Shown: positions 1 through 32,200 of the stretch, piece by piece | How the letters are laid out: each line of letters begins with the position of its first letter | Numbering within the stretch: position 1 is the stretch's first letter | NCBI GenBank assembly: GCA_932521025.1 | Contig: OW051468.1 | Location: forward strand, 5,084,064 to 5,148,063 | Direction: 5' to 3' | Length of the DNA stretch: 64,000 bases | Origin: Oscheius onirici | Lineage: Eukaryota; Nematoda; Chromadorea; Rhabditida; Rhabditidae | Notes under the pieces: generated by a model | Database searches by the model: none | Told to the model about the DNA's origin: nothing | The model's input: the letters and a program-made list of their open reading frames with translations, nothing else | Translations under genes and position numbers: made by a program

Positions 1-283
1 AGCACATTGCAAGGGTGGACAGAGAGAAAGTGTCGAGAAACTAGAAACAGAGGGACAGAGGGACAGAGGGACTGTTAACTGCCATCTGTTTTGAAAAGAA
101 CAAAACTAAGGCACTTAGCCCCGGAGGGGCGTAGCACAACTTGTCTATTTTAAACTGCTCCCAAGTCTCTGTGTGTGTGTTTGTCTGAAGCTAATTGAAG
201 ATAAGGAGAGGAGCTTTGTGCCCAAATTAGTTTCTAACAAGTCGCGACAGGAAAAGCAAGTGCGCGAAGGGTTCTAACGACTT

Positions 284-515
284 TGGTAGTTTCTTTGGAG
301 GGACAGGAAGTGACTGAAGCAGAGTGACAAGGGGAGAAGGGAAGGGACTGTAGAACTGAAACCCACTAAAGCTAGGAACGGGCGACCCGTTCAGGTCCTA
401 CATTTTGAAATTAGGCTTGAGAGGGAGCGGGTTCAAATACGATTTCGGTAGTTTTTTTGGACGGCCAGGGAGAGTGACTGGAGGAGAGTAGCAAAGGAGG
501 AATGAAAGGGAAACT
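284..515. repeat. Degenerate direct repeat upstream of the first gene
   Basis: A stretch beginning GGTAGTTTCTTTGGAGGGAC near 284 is echoed by GGTAGTTTTTTTGGACGGCC near 447, and the following AG-rich 45 bases also match. A second pair, CCCCGGAGGGGCGT near 120 and CCCTGGAAGGGCGTTG near 556, lies in the same order. This suggests that a roughly 160-430 bp unit was duplicated and has diverged. Bases 1-684 hold no ORF I can support. The signal-peptide exon of the downstream saposin-like gene should be here or before the window, but I cannot point to it. Confidence 0.45.
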
Positions 516-684
516 AGGGCTCCGGGACAGAGCGAAGTCATGAATTTCTACTTTAGCCCTGGAAGGGCGTTGCCAACCTTGTTAGTTGGAAATTTTGCAA
601 AAGATTTTTTAATAACTTTAATTTTGGCGCGAGACATAAGATTTTGTTCGAACAGTTCTTCGTCCATTGTTCAAAGCTTTTCAG

Positions 685-1292
685 TTAAAAAAGTGAGCCC
701 TGGTCTTCTCTGCGCCGAGTGTTCAGCCTGTATGACCGTTACAAACGTGATCCAGCACCGGTTTCTGCTCAATCCGACAGCTGTTCAATCAATCTACAAC
801 TTCCTTCGAAGTTCTCTTTTCCACAATATCTGTGCCGAACTCTGCAACAGTTTGAACAACAAGAATCTGACCTACATCTGGCCGAATGACTTCCAATACG
901 GAGCTGTGAGTTCTGTTCATTTGCAACAAAGTCTTTTTTTAGTGTCAAAACTGGTTCGAGAACCAGTACAACGGCGTTATAAAGTTCATTACGACCTTGA
1001 CTCGACCCGAGAGATTCTGCTCTTTGGAACTTGGCTGGTGCGAATTGAACGAAGTTCCCAACATGTTGCAATGTCTTCCAGAGTTTTGTGAAGAATGTAA
1101 GAATATTTCTCTTAGTTTGACCTTTTCTTCTCTTCAGTTCGGGGAAATAATGCTTTGCTCAAGTTGGTCTGTAAACTCCTAGAGGGCAAGAACCAGCAAG
1201 AAGCTGCCGAGTTCATTGGAGTCTCGAACACGAAGAGGTACAAGGAGAAGAAAGAGTACCACGACAAGATTACTGTTCACGAGGAGCTTTAA
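685..1292 (+). CDS. Saposin-like Cys-rich protein, 5' end not found
   Basis: Three exons fit in phase: 685-905, 943-1096 and 1138-1292. They are separated by introns of 37 and 41 bp with good acceptors, and the stop TAA overlaps an AATAAA at 1291. The reading starts mid-protein behind the acceptor TTTTCAG, so the exon with the start codon and signal peptide is missing or unrecognised. The visible 175 or so residues hold a CAEC pair, then NIC and AELC, then further paired cysteines (RFC, GWC, LQC, EFC, LVC). The spacing, with long amphipathic stretches between pairs, resembles saposin B type lipid-interacting domains, a large family in nematodes. The C-terminus is strongly charged. The saposin assignment rests on cysteine spacing only; a different secreted Cys-rich fold is possible. 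Confidence 0.5.
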
Positions 1293-2260
1293 TAAAAACC
1301 TTGGTTGCTTTTGCAAGCCGCCAAAAGATCGGTCGAGGAAGGGCAGGCAAACAGTCAGCGACATACTTCCGGGTCCATCTTGGCATTCTTGACCTTTTTA
1401 TACCCTGTCCTTGTTCACCTTATCATACATAGTCCTATTCTGTAGAAAAAAAAATATTGGTTTCTGGTATAGCCCGTGCCACAATTTTTGTACGCGCGGG
1501 AGTACTGATTTGAGCGCAAATTACCAGGTTTTTTGTACGCAATTTTGCGTAACTAAAAAGTACGTAATGTACTGTTTACTTGGCTGTTTGGCACGAGCTG
1601 TTTGGCTGTTTGGCACGAGCTATAAAACACTGAACTTTCTAAATTAGTAGCTTTGGAGCGAACTCTAATAAACTCGAAGAGCCTCAGGATAAGAAAGGTT
1701 GAATGAATCTGACGAAAATTACAACGATGAGAACATTCGTAAAAAAAAAGGACAGTCCTTGGTGCTAATTTTTGCATCACAATAGTGTCCCAAGGGCCTT
1801 CTCGTCCGTTCGTCCGTTGTCCGAATGTTTGCGCTGTGCGCGGCGGTCCACCAGCCACCGCCTGGTCGTCCCTGGTCGTCTCTCCTGAGGCAAAGGAGAA
1901 GGAGGTACTGCCCGGCTCGGTACCATTTGAACAGCAGCACATTTCACAACCTATTACCCATTTTCTCCCAATTATTCCATTCTTTCAACCTCTGAGACTT
2001 GCATATACTCACGGTAAAAGTTGCCCACTGTCTGGAAATTTGGAAAAAGTTGAGCAAACTCCAAGTTTTGGCTAAATTTAGACTGGGGAGTTCCTAAAAT
2101 AGGACTGACCAACAGTCCGAATACGATCGATGACGCTCGATGACGCTCGTTTGCTCACAAAAATGACCACAACAAATATCACAGAGATTATCCTTTGGGT
2201 TGCTCCTTGTTCTTCTTATTTTGAATCTTCTCTTGCACTCTTTGCTCATTCCAGTACAAA
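1293..2260. other. Intergenic, no gene seen
   Basis: After the polyadenylation signal at 1291 I see only short frames without splice-compatible continuation. A short tandem repeat of GGCTGTTTGGCACGAGCT lies at 1582-1622. The last 15 bases before the next start codon, CTCATTCCAG and TACAAA, look like a splice or trans-splice acceptor. Confidence 0.4.
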
Positions 2261-2723
2261 ATGGACGAGGACATGCTGCCTCCCAAATCGGACGAAGAGT
2301 TTGCCGTTCCTTCAACATCCTCCGGCTTCCAGTCCTACATTTCAAATCAGTCTTTCGACAATGTCCTCCAGGTATCCACTCCTTTCCCAATTCAAAGACC
2401 GTCTCTTTAGGAAATGCTTCTAGCCTCGCCTTCCCGACTCTTTTCAGCGGGTCTTCTCTCTCAAGACTGTCTGCAAGCCACTTGGGAGCAATGGCTCTGT
2501 CTCCTCGCTTCCAGTCTCACTCCCGACCAATGGCAGGTAGACATACATAGGTTTTCTCTGTTCAATACACATGTTTTAGGCCTATTGGATGGCACACACT
2601 TCAATTTTCGGTGCTCAAGCTCTACCCGTCAACATGTTGTCCTTTTTCAATCCTCTTCCAGCCACTGATCCTGGATGTCGCCACGCACCGTACGGTGAGT
2701 GGGGAAGCGACGAGCTCGTGTGA
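2261..2723 (+). CDS. Small acidic-N-terminus protein, family unknown
   Basis: Three exons join in frame 0: 2261-2371, 2411-2536 and 2580-2723, giving 126 residues. The introns are 39 and 43 bp with GT/TTTAG borders. An AATAAA follows at about 2738. The start MDEDMLPPK lies six bases behind an acceptor-like CTCATTCCAG, so it may be the first exon of a trans-spliced mRNA or the second exon of a longer gene. The N-terminus is acidic and Ser-rich; the middle is helical with several Trp (TWEQWLCLLAS, DQWQAYW); the end is Gly/Pro-rich with a single Cys-His pair. There is no signal peptide or membrane span. The consistent frame across two tiny introns argues for a real gene. I do not recognise the family. 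Confidence 0.6.
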
Positions 2724-3352
2724 CTGGATCTGGACTCAATAAACTGTTCGAATACAGTTTTCCTCTGAACTTTCTCGCATGTAGGACAGTTAGATAATTA
2801 GGAGCAATGTCTTCTTCTTTACGAGACTATCTAGCTGCCCATTACTGGACAATCTTTATTTTTATCCAGTCATTGCTTCGCGCTACTAAATTCCATCGAA
2901 AGCTTTTGGGTTTTCCAGAACAGCCAGAACGACGTCTGCAGTTTTCCACTTTGGTACTTTGTGGTCCCGGTTGACTGAAAGTTCAGCATATCTCACGGCG
3001 CAAATTTGATCACTTTCTCTCTCTGATTTAATCGACTGAAAAGTTTTCCATTAGAAATACTCTAACCCAATGGCTAATTTTTCCCACGCATCTCAGTTTC
3101 GAAGGATACTCTCTTTTTCTCTATAAAACTTTCAAAAAAGCGAAAGAATTACTTCCTCATGATCTCGTTAGCGGTCCGAAAGAAAGAGTGAGAGGGAGTG
3201 AGAGGTCCCAGCAGCGTCAGGTGTCTTCCGGGCACCCGGCTTCCACACACCAGTCCGAAAAATCTCTACCAGTGTGTGTCTGCCCCTTTTCAAATTCATA
3301 ACATTTTCTTCCTTTCGTTTATCTATTGTTTCTATATTTCTATTCAAAAAAG
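2724..3352. promoter_or_regulatory. Intergenic region upstream of the first kin-1 exon
   Basis: This 630 bp stretch separates the AATAAA of the small gene from the first PKA exon. It should hold the most distal kin-1 promoter, but I see no TATA box or motif cluster that I would defend. A short AG-rich run, GAAAGAGTGAGAGGGAGTGA, lies near 3182. Confidence 0.3.
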
Positions 3353-24302
<20,950 letters not shown>

Positions 24303-25077
24303 TCTTCCCCAAGAGTATATAATTGTAATAAGTTCCGTAGGTAACCAGAAGAGTATCGTCTCTTTTGCCCTCCCGGAGCCCCATTCTTGCCCCCTCCCAT
24401 TGACCTACTTAGCCCAGCACACTGTCTAGTCCGATTCACTTTTTGCCAATGTCAACTCGCTCGCCCCTTCCTCTCTCTCCCTTCAGTTGTATGAAGTCAT
24501 CCTAGTCAACTCCCATTCTTGTAAAAACCCCGTACAGGCTTCTACACTGGTTCCATCCAGCTTGTCTCTTTCTTCCTTTTTTTCAAATTTGTGTCCTAAT
24601 GTCAAAAGAACCTATCTCTCATTTTACTGACAGTTGTGTTGTAAAAGTTCTATAATTTTAAATATGGATATATACATACCGATGAGATAGCTTTAATTTT
24701 GGAATAAGATTTTAATATTGATCTCGTTTTCTTCATTTGTGTCAGGAGAGACATTTCTCCGTTCTTTCTTCGATCGGACCACTGATTTCGAAATGGATTG
24801 TGACAAGCGCCTTCAGGTCTCGAGCGGGTGGTACCATGTGGTTTCTTCCTCAAAATGACAAAAAATGGAAAGTTGGCCCAAACAGTGAAATGGTTAGAAA
24901 TTCGGTTTTGGTTTAAAAGGGCAGACTGAGGCTCATTCGCAACACTTTTCCCGCTGTTTTTCCGTCAGCTCCAATAGCAAATAATTCTCTGATAACGAGA
25001 GGTCATTCGCGCCTCTGTCCAGCATTCTAGCAGACACTTTTATTTTTATCCAACTAACTCGACAGACTTTATCTGCG
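24303..25077. other. kin-1 3' UTR and intergenic region
   Basis: The stretch is pyrimidine-rich after the kin-1 stop. No AATAAA is obvious in the first 300 bases; ATATATACA at 24666 is the only A/T cluster. No coding frame is supported. The last 60 bases probably hold the promoter or leader of the four-span membrane protein. Confidence 0.4.
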
Positions 25078-25815
25078 ATGTTCTCCAGGATGACCTCACT
25101 CAGAATCTTGGGCTATGTTTGTGCTATTTTTGTGGTCATTTGGGCCTTTTATTCCTTCTTCGAAGCTGTTTTTTGGAGCGCACAGGAGCATGGTAAGCAC
25201 TTTTTTTTCACTTTGAGACAATTTTGATTTGATGTTAGAGTACTTTTGTAAGAGCTGTCGGTTCAAACTCTTTATCGATATGTATCAATTGACCAAAAAA
25301 ACTTTCAGACACAAGTGATCTGCCTCTCTCAGTCGTCATATTTCTTTCTTTACTTTGTCTTTCGGGCATTATGGTCTACTCACTTTACAAGAACTGTCGT
25401 TTGATGTTTCGGAACACATTCATAGTCAGCTGGGTACGTTTCGAAAGAACATTAGCACGCGGTGGTACTCTCTGATGAATCAGAAGACATAGCAAACAGA
25501 TCGATTTCAGCTGATTCCCGTCATGGCTATCGGACGGTTCATCAACAGTATCTACACCCGTCATTATACGACAGAGGAAGCTCTTCACAGCTTCGGGTTT
25601 ACGGGTGAGTCGAGAGAATCTACTGTACTCTTTGAGTGAGATTGAAAGTACAATTTTCAGGCAACGACCTTCAAACAGCTGCCTTTATTCTCTGCTTCCT
25701 GCAGATTGTCCTCTCGGCTGTTCCAACAGTCACATTTCATCTTCTCTGGATATGGAATCCGAGAGAAGGAGACTTTCATCCGATCGCGACCTACAGTAGT
25801 CACGAAGAAGTATAG
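25078..25815 (+). CDS. Four-span membrane protein, family unknown
   Basis: Four exons in phase (25078-25192, 25309-25433, 25511-25604, 25661-25815) give 162 residues. Four hydrophobic segments are evident: ILGYVCAIFVVIWAFYSFF, SVVIFLSLLCLSGIMVYSLY, the weaker FIVSWLIPVMAIGRFI, and AAFILCFLQIVLSAVPTV. Short loops carry the YTRHYTTEEAL and NPREGDFHPIATY segments, and the C-terminus is cytosolic-looking (SSHEEV). Size and topology resemble small tetraspan families of nematodes (MARVEL or DUF-type proteins), but I see no diagnostic motif such as the CCG of tetraspanins. All introns are 56-116 bp with clean borders, so the gene model is firm although the function is unknown. Confidence 0.75.
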
Positions 25816-25963
25816 CAACCGACTCACCATGGAACCATCCCCAAGTCTTTCCCACAAGCCATAATCAACTATTAGACCAAAATTGCTCCAGTGCTTCCAC
25901 TTTCCCCTGGGAAACCATTTCCCTCCTCGCTATTTCAATCTCTCAGACCCGAGATTTCATACA

Positions 25964-26308
25964 ATGAAGATTCTTCTCCTCTTCTGTTTTCTTCTGCCGT
26001 ACTCTCTGGCAGATGAAATTCCGGTAAGCAACGAGAAGGACTGTGTGAGTAACACAAAGTTTGCCGATTATATTAGTCCATTATTTGAGAAATTTAGATT
26101 TCTCAAAAAGCCACTGGATCCATCGACTGGGGCAATTGTTTTCAAAAAAATTGTACCATTGGTACAGTGTAATAAGTTATTACTTCGTTCTGTCACAGAG
26201 CCTCAGACCTGTTCCCCTTCCATTCCCCAGTCGCACAGCCTCAGTAAGAAACTATCGGTCGTAAAAAGTAAAGTTCGCGCACTTGCTTTTCCCGTCTCGA
26301 CGTGTTAA
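25964..26308 (+). CDS. Small secreted protein, gene structure uncertain
   Basis: The start MKILLLFCFLLPYSLADEIP is a strong signal peptide. After codon 20 there is a GTAAGC donor, but the frame also stays open without splicing to a stop at 26308, giving 115 residues with five cysteines beyond the signal peptide (DC, QC, TC and others). A possible spliced alternative uses the acceptor at 26197 and donor at 26243 (GTAAGA), giving a short Pro/Arg exon. I cannot choose between them. Simple ACAG repeats (CAGACAGACAGACAGACACA) follow at about 26350. It belongs with other small secreted-protein genes nearby. Confidence 0.5.
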   Translation: MKILLLFCFLLPYSLADEIPVSNEKDCVSNTKFADYISPLFEKFRFLKKPLDPSTGAIVFKKIVPLVQCNKLLLRSVTEPQTCSPSIPQSHSLSKKLSVVKSKVRALAFPVSTC

Positions 26309-26478
26309 AAACTAATTTGCGCACCAAGCTCCCTTCCTTATTCTCAAGTAGAGCTTCAGACAGACAGACAGACACACTTGGGAGCAATTTAAAATGGATT
26401 ATAACACGCATCCTCCAAGAAAATCACACTATTGCCTTCTATATATGTGCTGTATCGAAACCCTTTTATTGAATGTTC

Positions 26479-27024
26479 TGAATATCCATTTCTCAACTTG
26501 CTGTTTTGTCAAAATCTCGACAAGTGTTCAAGTCAAGATCAAAACTAGTTCTCTCCAGAGTTCTATTCTGGCTCCACGTCTCCTGCTGTGCGGATGTCCT
26601 CCTCTACTTTTTCTACCAGGTCAGGTGTTTCTAATTTACATTATCTGACAGTACAGTTACACGAGACACTGACAATCAGACATTGCGAACAGTAGCGCCA
26701 CAGACACTCGCGTTCTTTTGGAAAGTAGAGAGACGGCAATGTGACAGTCAGTTGTGAATCCGCCACAACTGACAGCCTTCGAAAGAAGGTGTCATACTCG
26801 GTCTTTCCCGATTCTTTGGACATCTCCTTGAGTTCACAGCGGTGTTTGGTATAGTTCTTGGAGACCTGAGGAACTGTTAGGGGAAGACTGATAGTTCTCT
26901 CTCACGCATAAAATACTGACAGTCAGTTACAGGCGTCGATACCGTGGTTTTCCTCTCTTCTAGTTTTTGTTGTACATTTCTCAGGCATCGGAAGGCTGAA
27001 AGGAAAACTGTGCTCGGAATTTGA
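26479..27024 (-). pseudogene. Duplicated gene fragment, copy A (minus sense)
   Basis: This block is nearly identical, in inverted orientation, to 37613-38160 (copy C) and about 90% similar to 36060-36470 (copy B). In sense direction it contains an exon-like frame behind CCTCAG that reads VSKNYTKHRCELKEM, then SKESGKTEYDTFFRRL, and ends with a cysteine cluster CLWRYCSQCLIVSVSCNC and stop. A cystatin-like exon lies upstream in sense (27180-27285). The upstream frame shifts between exons, so I regard this copy as damaged. The product would be a small secreted Cys-rich or cystatin-related protein. Confidence 0.55.
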
Positions 27025-27176
27025 AGCTAGAACTGCAAGGTCGGACAAGGAAGACACAAGCCGAAACTTGCTCGTAACATTGGTTTTGCATTTTTTTTTG
27101 TATTTGTATTTCCTCAGTGACTCTCTCCGCAAGATCCTTGGTCATATCCGGAAATCTGAAAATTGGACATCATAAA

Positions 27177-27287
27177 ACTACAAAGACTAACCTGACAGGC
27201 TGATTCCGTTGACAGTTTGACTCGAAATCTTCACAAGTTCATACGTATAGAGGCTTGTTCCCAGACCTGATTCCTGAAACGAGAGAA
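27177..27287 (-). pseudogene. Cystatin-like exon, copy A
   Basis: On the minus strand, between an acceptor CGTTTCAG and a donor GTTAGT, the frame reads ESGLGTSLYTYELVKISSQT and continues VNGISLS. The pattern LVKI..SQTVNGI aligns with the first-hairpin QVVAG region of cystatins (typically QxVxG), where QTVNG replaces QVVAG. The following exon has a frame that does not match in phase, suggesting decay. The same exon, in opposite orientation relative to its neighbouring block, is at 36538-36623. Confidence 0.5.
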
Positions 27288-27418
27288 AGAGCAGAACACC
27301 GTGGAATAATGTGCTGTCTTTGTCCGTCGGTGACTGTGAAATTTAACTGTGAAATGTCAGTACTTTTTTTCGAGTCTTTCGAAACACTTGTACCGCGGAC
27401 CTTCCAAAGTAGTAGGCC

Positions 27419-27730
27419 ATGTACAACTTCCCCAAGATATTTCTACTCTTACTAAAGTTAGCAGAGTCATTCAGTTCACGCCGGAACCCAGTGGCCACCG
27501 TCCTTCATCACGTGTGTCTGGACAAACCGGAAGAGTGCCAGAGCTTGAGGACGGAAGATCAGCCCGAAGGTCGTCTTCATGTAATTCTAAATAATTCTCT
27601 GTTAGGGCTAACATCATCAGTAGATAGGAATACACCCTTAGGAAGAATCGTCTTTTCGTTAGAAACAGCTAGTTCTTCAAAACGGAAGCAGATCACCGCA
27701 AAACTTCTATATGACGAAGAAAATTACTAA
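27419..27730 (+). CDS. Hypothetical ORF with signal-like start
   Basis: An uninterrupted 103-codon frame begins MYNFPKIFLLLLKLAESFSS, which resembles a signal peptide, and continues as a Ser/Leu/Arg-rich chain with two cysteines (HHVCLDKPEEC). A GTAATT donor-like site occurs after codon 54. It lies just upstream of the cystatin-like exon on the other strand, so it may be antisense to a decayed gene. There is no family match. Confidence 0.3.
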   Translation: MYNFPKIFLLLLKLAESFSSRRNPVATVLHHVCLDKPEECQSLRTEDQPEGRLHVILNNSLLGLTSSVDRNTPLGRIVFSLETASSSKRKQITAKLLYDEENY

Positions 27731-27915
27731 ATACAAAACTACTGTCTTTAGAGTTTAGTCTTGGCAAGTCTCAACAAGTTTTAAAAACTTGACAACCTTG
27801 ATGTGTTCATTTTGAAAGTCAGACTGTCTTCTTGATGTCTTTCTCCCCGTACAACGTGGGAATCTCTGTTCAAATACTGTAAAAAAGCTCAAACACCAGT
27901 CCTTTTTTCGCAACG

Positions 27916-28551
27916 ATGAATCTTCTTGTCCCCATCTTCCTGGTTTCTTTTTCTACTGGCAAGGAATGTGTCCCAAGGGAAGGCCTGTCCTCCTCCGAGA
28001 GAAGGTCCATGTGTTCCAAGGGAGGGTAGACCCTGTCCTGAACAGACTGAAGGTTCTTGCCCTAATTGGAACGTAGAAAAAAGTTATGAGCGAAATATGT
28101 TTTTGGGCCGATTTTCAAAGCTACAGTAACCCATGATCCCAAAATCCAAACTGTCCCAAAAGATCTCAATATTTTGTTTTCGAGGTCGATTACCCCTAGG
28201 AACAATCCCGGACCGATCCGATCTATTTGAAGGGTAGATGTAGTACTTCGTGCAACGAATTATGACGCGCCCTAATAGCATTGATGATATGTACGACGTT
28301 CGTAACAAGAAATTTGCTGACCGCGGAATACGATACGAGTGTCAGACGGGAGGCATCACACCGATTAGTGAGTAATTCAGATGCTTCAAAAGGTTCTGAC
28401 TCGTAGAATGTATCTTCGGCATGGGAATGGGAAAGGAGCTCGAGACGGTTACTGACAAGGACACGGACTTTCCGTCGATAGGAATGCGCTGTACTTGTAA
28501 GATTCATGGAAATGCTACCATCACGATGGGCTGTTCCAAGACTAAAGAGTG
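27916..28551 (+). pseudogene. Secreted Cys/Pro-rich protein gene with a frame break
   Basis: A signal-peptide start MNLLVPIFLVSFSTGK at 27916 runs into KECVPREG, but the obvious continuation (CPPPREGPCVPREGRPCPEQ) is in another frame. The two Cys-Pro repeat units differ by a 5-base gap (GGGAAGGCCTGTCC against GGGAGGGTAGACCCTGTCC), which breaks the frame near 27984. Downstream exons fit in phase: one from about 28231 (FVQRIMTRPNSIDDMY, then RYECQTGGITP) to a GTGAGT donor at 28362, and one at 28404-28551 with CIFGMGMGKELETV and RCTCKIHGNATITMGC, then a stop in GAGTGA followed by ATAAA. It is either a recent pseudogene or an assembly indel in a live gene. Confidence 0.5.
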
Positions 28552-28841
28552 AATAAACTTTGCAAAAGCCTTATGTTTGAGTCTTCTTCTTTGAAACAGT
28601 TCCTACTGGTCTCAGTTTCGCTATAGGACCGCGTCCAAGCCGCGAAAAAAATTTTCTTTCAAAATTCAGTATTTCATTGCTGGTCTGTTCATAAAACACA
28701 GCCTTTTCGACCTTTGAACGTTTGTAAGCTTTCTTACATGAGATGCAATGAAAAAAAGAATATATGTATTATGAGGGAGATATCCCACAAACACCTTCTG
28801 ACTTCTCTCAAAGGGTAGTTCCACAGTTTTGGTAGTCTGTA

Positions 28842-29120
28842 GGGTAATACTTCGGCTGGCTACCCCCTATTTGAATTTTTGCGTTCATTTTTTTAAAATT
28901 TTTTTTACCGTTCCCCCCCCCCCCCATTTTTCGGCTTTCTAAGTATGTATCGTATTCTACGCGAAAAACCACTCCTGGAACATCAAGAATGCAGGTGAAT
29001 GCGTCGTTTTTACGAAAATCGGCTCGAATGGAAACAAAATGACCATTTTTGGTTGTTTCGGTCAAATTTCAAGCATTCTCGCAAAAATTCAAATAGGGGT
29101 AGCCAGCCGAAGTATTACCC
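28842..29120. mobile_element. MITE with 41-bp perfect inverted repeats
   Basis: The arms GGGTAATACTTCGGCTGGCT... and their exact complement bound a 279 bp element; the arms match over about 41 bases. The interior includes a C-run of 14 and has no frame. The terminal GGTAATACT is shared with the element at 55037-55297, suggesting one family. It sits just upstream of the large helical protein gene. Confidence 0.75.
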
Positions 29121-29210
29121 AAGTTTTCGTCCAATTTCTCTATTTTACTTTACTTTTTTACTACTAATACGTCTTCCTCGTCACTAGCCATTTTCAGAGA
29201 CCTCATCGAT

Positions 29211-32200
29211 ATGATCTCTCCGGATTTTCAACGAACCATATGCAATGATGATATTGATATTTTTGAGGATTCCGACGAGCAAGGACCTCTGCTGCTGAAA
29301 TGGACTTGTTGCGAAGGTTTGTCTGTTTCTACCAACGATCATCACCACTTTTTAGTACCCAGCAATGAATTCAGAGCGTGGGATTCTATTTCGAACGACA
29401 GCCATCAGTTACCGTCCATTAGCTTCTCATTTGGACTTCCCGAAATGATTGAACTGCCGGACTTTAAAATACACATTTCCGAAGTAGGCAATGCTCTAAA
29501 TTCTTTTCCTTATTGGTTCAGCTAGAAACGACGGAAGGAATCGATACCTTGATGTATCTAGCCATAAAATATCTTCACGAAATTCGAGATTCAGCAAGGT
29601 CCGAAGCCATAACGGATTTTCTGCAGGGTCTGTTGTCTTTTAGTGTGAATTCAAAAAATACTTCCAGTAATATGCATTTTCGAGCGTATAGTCAAAGTCG
29701 CCAACCTGTCAGAAGGTGTGATCAATCATCTTGATCACTGTATTATGCGAATATTGATGAAAGTAAACTGTATCAGATTGTGCGAAGCCACGCTGAAGAA
29801 ACATGCTGTCATGGTACAGAAAATTTCACTTTTGATCCTGAAGTTTCTCAGAATCCATGTCTCCACGCCTATATTTTTTCTTGGAAAGCAGCCTTCATCG
29901 TTTTCACAGGTAATTTTGTCATTGTCAATACTTTATTTTTCGAGATGGCCGATCGACGTCATTAGATTGCCGACAACGACAGAAGACTCTTCTAGACGAA
30001 TTGCTCTCCTATATAGCTGTCAGTCTCGTCAAAATTTACGGAAATTATGTTAGTATTGGGTACTTGCAATTGAGCTGTGAACAATTTCAGAAAAGTTTGG
30101 CTCCGTGCAGTTGTATGCAATCCTTCATATTTTTGCTCTTCGAGGACAAGGAGAAGAGGTTCGAAGAGGCCTTCTTCAAATGCTTCCAAAGAGTCAGATT
30201 AAGTGGAATCGTTGAAAACGGTTTGTTTCAAACTCTGCTTCCTTTAAAAAATAGTTCAGGCTGTATAAGATTGACAGAATGTCCATCAGCCATGGCTTTC
30301 TTCAACTTGTACGTGAATCTGACAGAATATTTCCTGAATGTCCACAAACTGAGTATGATTTTCTCTCTTAACTTGGTCAAGAGCAATTCAGAAAAGGACG
30401 GCGAATGGACGGGTCGTTTCCTCTTACGAGTCTTCGGAATGGCCGAGCAGCTTGTCGCGAAGGACTTGCTTCAAGTCTGTGAGACTCTCGTCAAGTTTTT
30501 GTTCAAAAACGACCCTGGCAACCTATCGAAACTCAGGAAAGCTCATTTCTTCACAGAACACGGTTCTTTAGATTAGTGGCAAAGAAGTTTTGGGCCGAAA
30601 TTATCAAATTTCTCGAAGTAAATCCTATAAGGGAACTGGAAGCGACAGCCACCGATTCTTCCCTCTTTTGGTCTGCAAAAGTGCTCAACTCATTCAGTGA
30701 CTTACCAGTTCGAGAAATCGACTTGATTCGACTATTGAAAAAGTTTCTAGCAGGTAGAATCATATTTTCCTTCAAAGTATGCCTAGGTTGAGACAAAACT
30801 CTTTGGGATGCCACTAAACCCCATATCAAAAACTACTTTGGCTCCAAGAAGATCTCTACGCGACCACAGTCCGCTGGTACCATCCTCACACTTCTGATGA
30901 GTCTCTGTACCATCGATCACGTCGGAAGAGAGCTTTTCGAGCCGGAAAATCTACCAACATGGCTTATGGAAGCCGTCGAGACACCCAGTTCGTCCGTTCA
31001 AAATGCAATCTTCAATGCCAATAGAGCTCTGGGAGACGTTTGTCGCGACAGCGGCTATCCGCAAACGATCACATTTGCTAAACGTTGGTTTTTTTTCCAG
31101 TTTCCGACATAATTTTACAGTGCTAAACAAGCTTCCACTTCCCGAATCGAATCAAATTTACCTGGACCAAATTCTCGCCATGCCGCCGTATCATCGTAGC
31201 ACAGAAATTGACTATTCTCGAGCCGAGAAATTGCCTGAGTCCCAATTTTGCGAGCTGATAGAACATTTCGTCGATGCCGATTGGCCGCTCTCATCGAAAG
31301 TCTGGCTCCGAGCAAACCAGATTGTCGAATCCGACTGGCTGAGACAGAAGGCTGGACCAGCAGCCAAGAGATTTCTGATAAATCAATTCCGAGCCGGCCT
31401 ACAGGAAAAGAATTTATTTTTCGTCAATCGCCTCAACAGCCTCATAGAAAAGTTTACAAAAGAGTGGGATTTTCAAATTTTTCTTTCTTCTATACCAGTT
31501 TCAGTCCCTGGCAGCCCGAGGTCCTTCATTTCTGCAGCCGTATTGTTGAATCTGGCCGGACTTTCAGCCTCGATTTGGACAAGTTTATCCCCTTGTGGAT
31601 AAGCTCAGTAGTTGCCTTTTCTACTTCCCATGGTTTTTATTTACATTTTATAAAAAAATTCCATTGCAGAGGTCGAAGTTCGCGACTTCACTCGCTCAAT
31701 CTGGGAAGGAATCCGTCAAATAGTTCCGAAACAAGTGGGAGAGACGGTCAAAGACAACGAACCGAAGACTGAATGGGAAGAACCGATCAACTACGTCATA
31801 CAATGTTTTCAAGTGGGTTCCTTCCCTGCACCTCTCTATAATCGACAGTTTGATAAGAATCCCTCCTATTTATCGACTTTCAGACCCTGCAAAACGCCAA
31901 AAATCGTCTGTGGGCTGTTCAGAAATGCGGACTGTGGTTTCCGTCCTCCCTTGCCTATCATTTACAATCGATTATAAAGAAGAAGGAGAACGATCAGGTT
32001 TTTAAAACCTTGTTGTTAATCAAAATGAACTCCAGCTAACAGAGAGTAGACGAGGCCGAGCCATAGAAGTATTTGCTGCTCTTCTTGAAAATTGTTCGAA
32101 TCTGCTGTACAGTTATTCGGAACAGAACGAGGCCAAGGTGTCATTCAACGCTTCAACACTAGTTATAGCGGTCTGCGCTCTAACCGATAGAGACGTGAGT

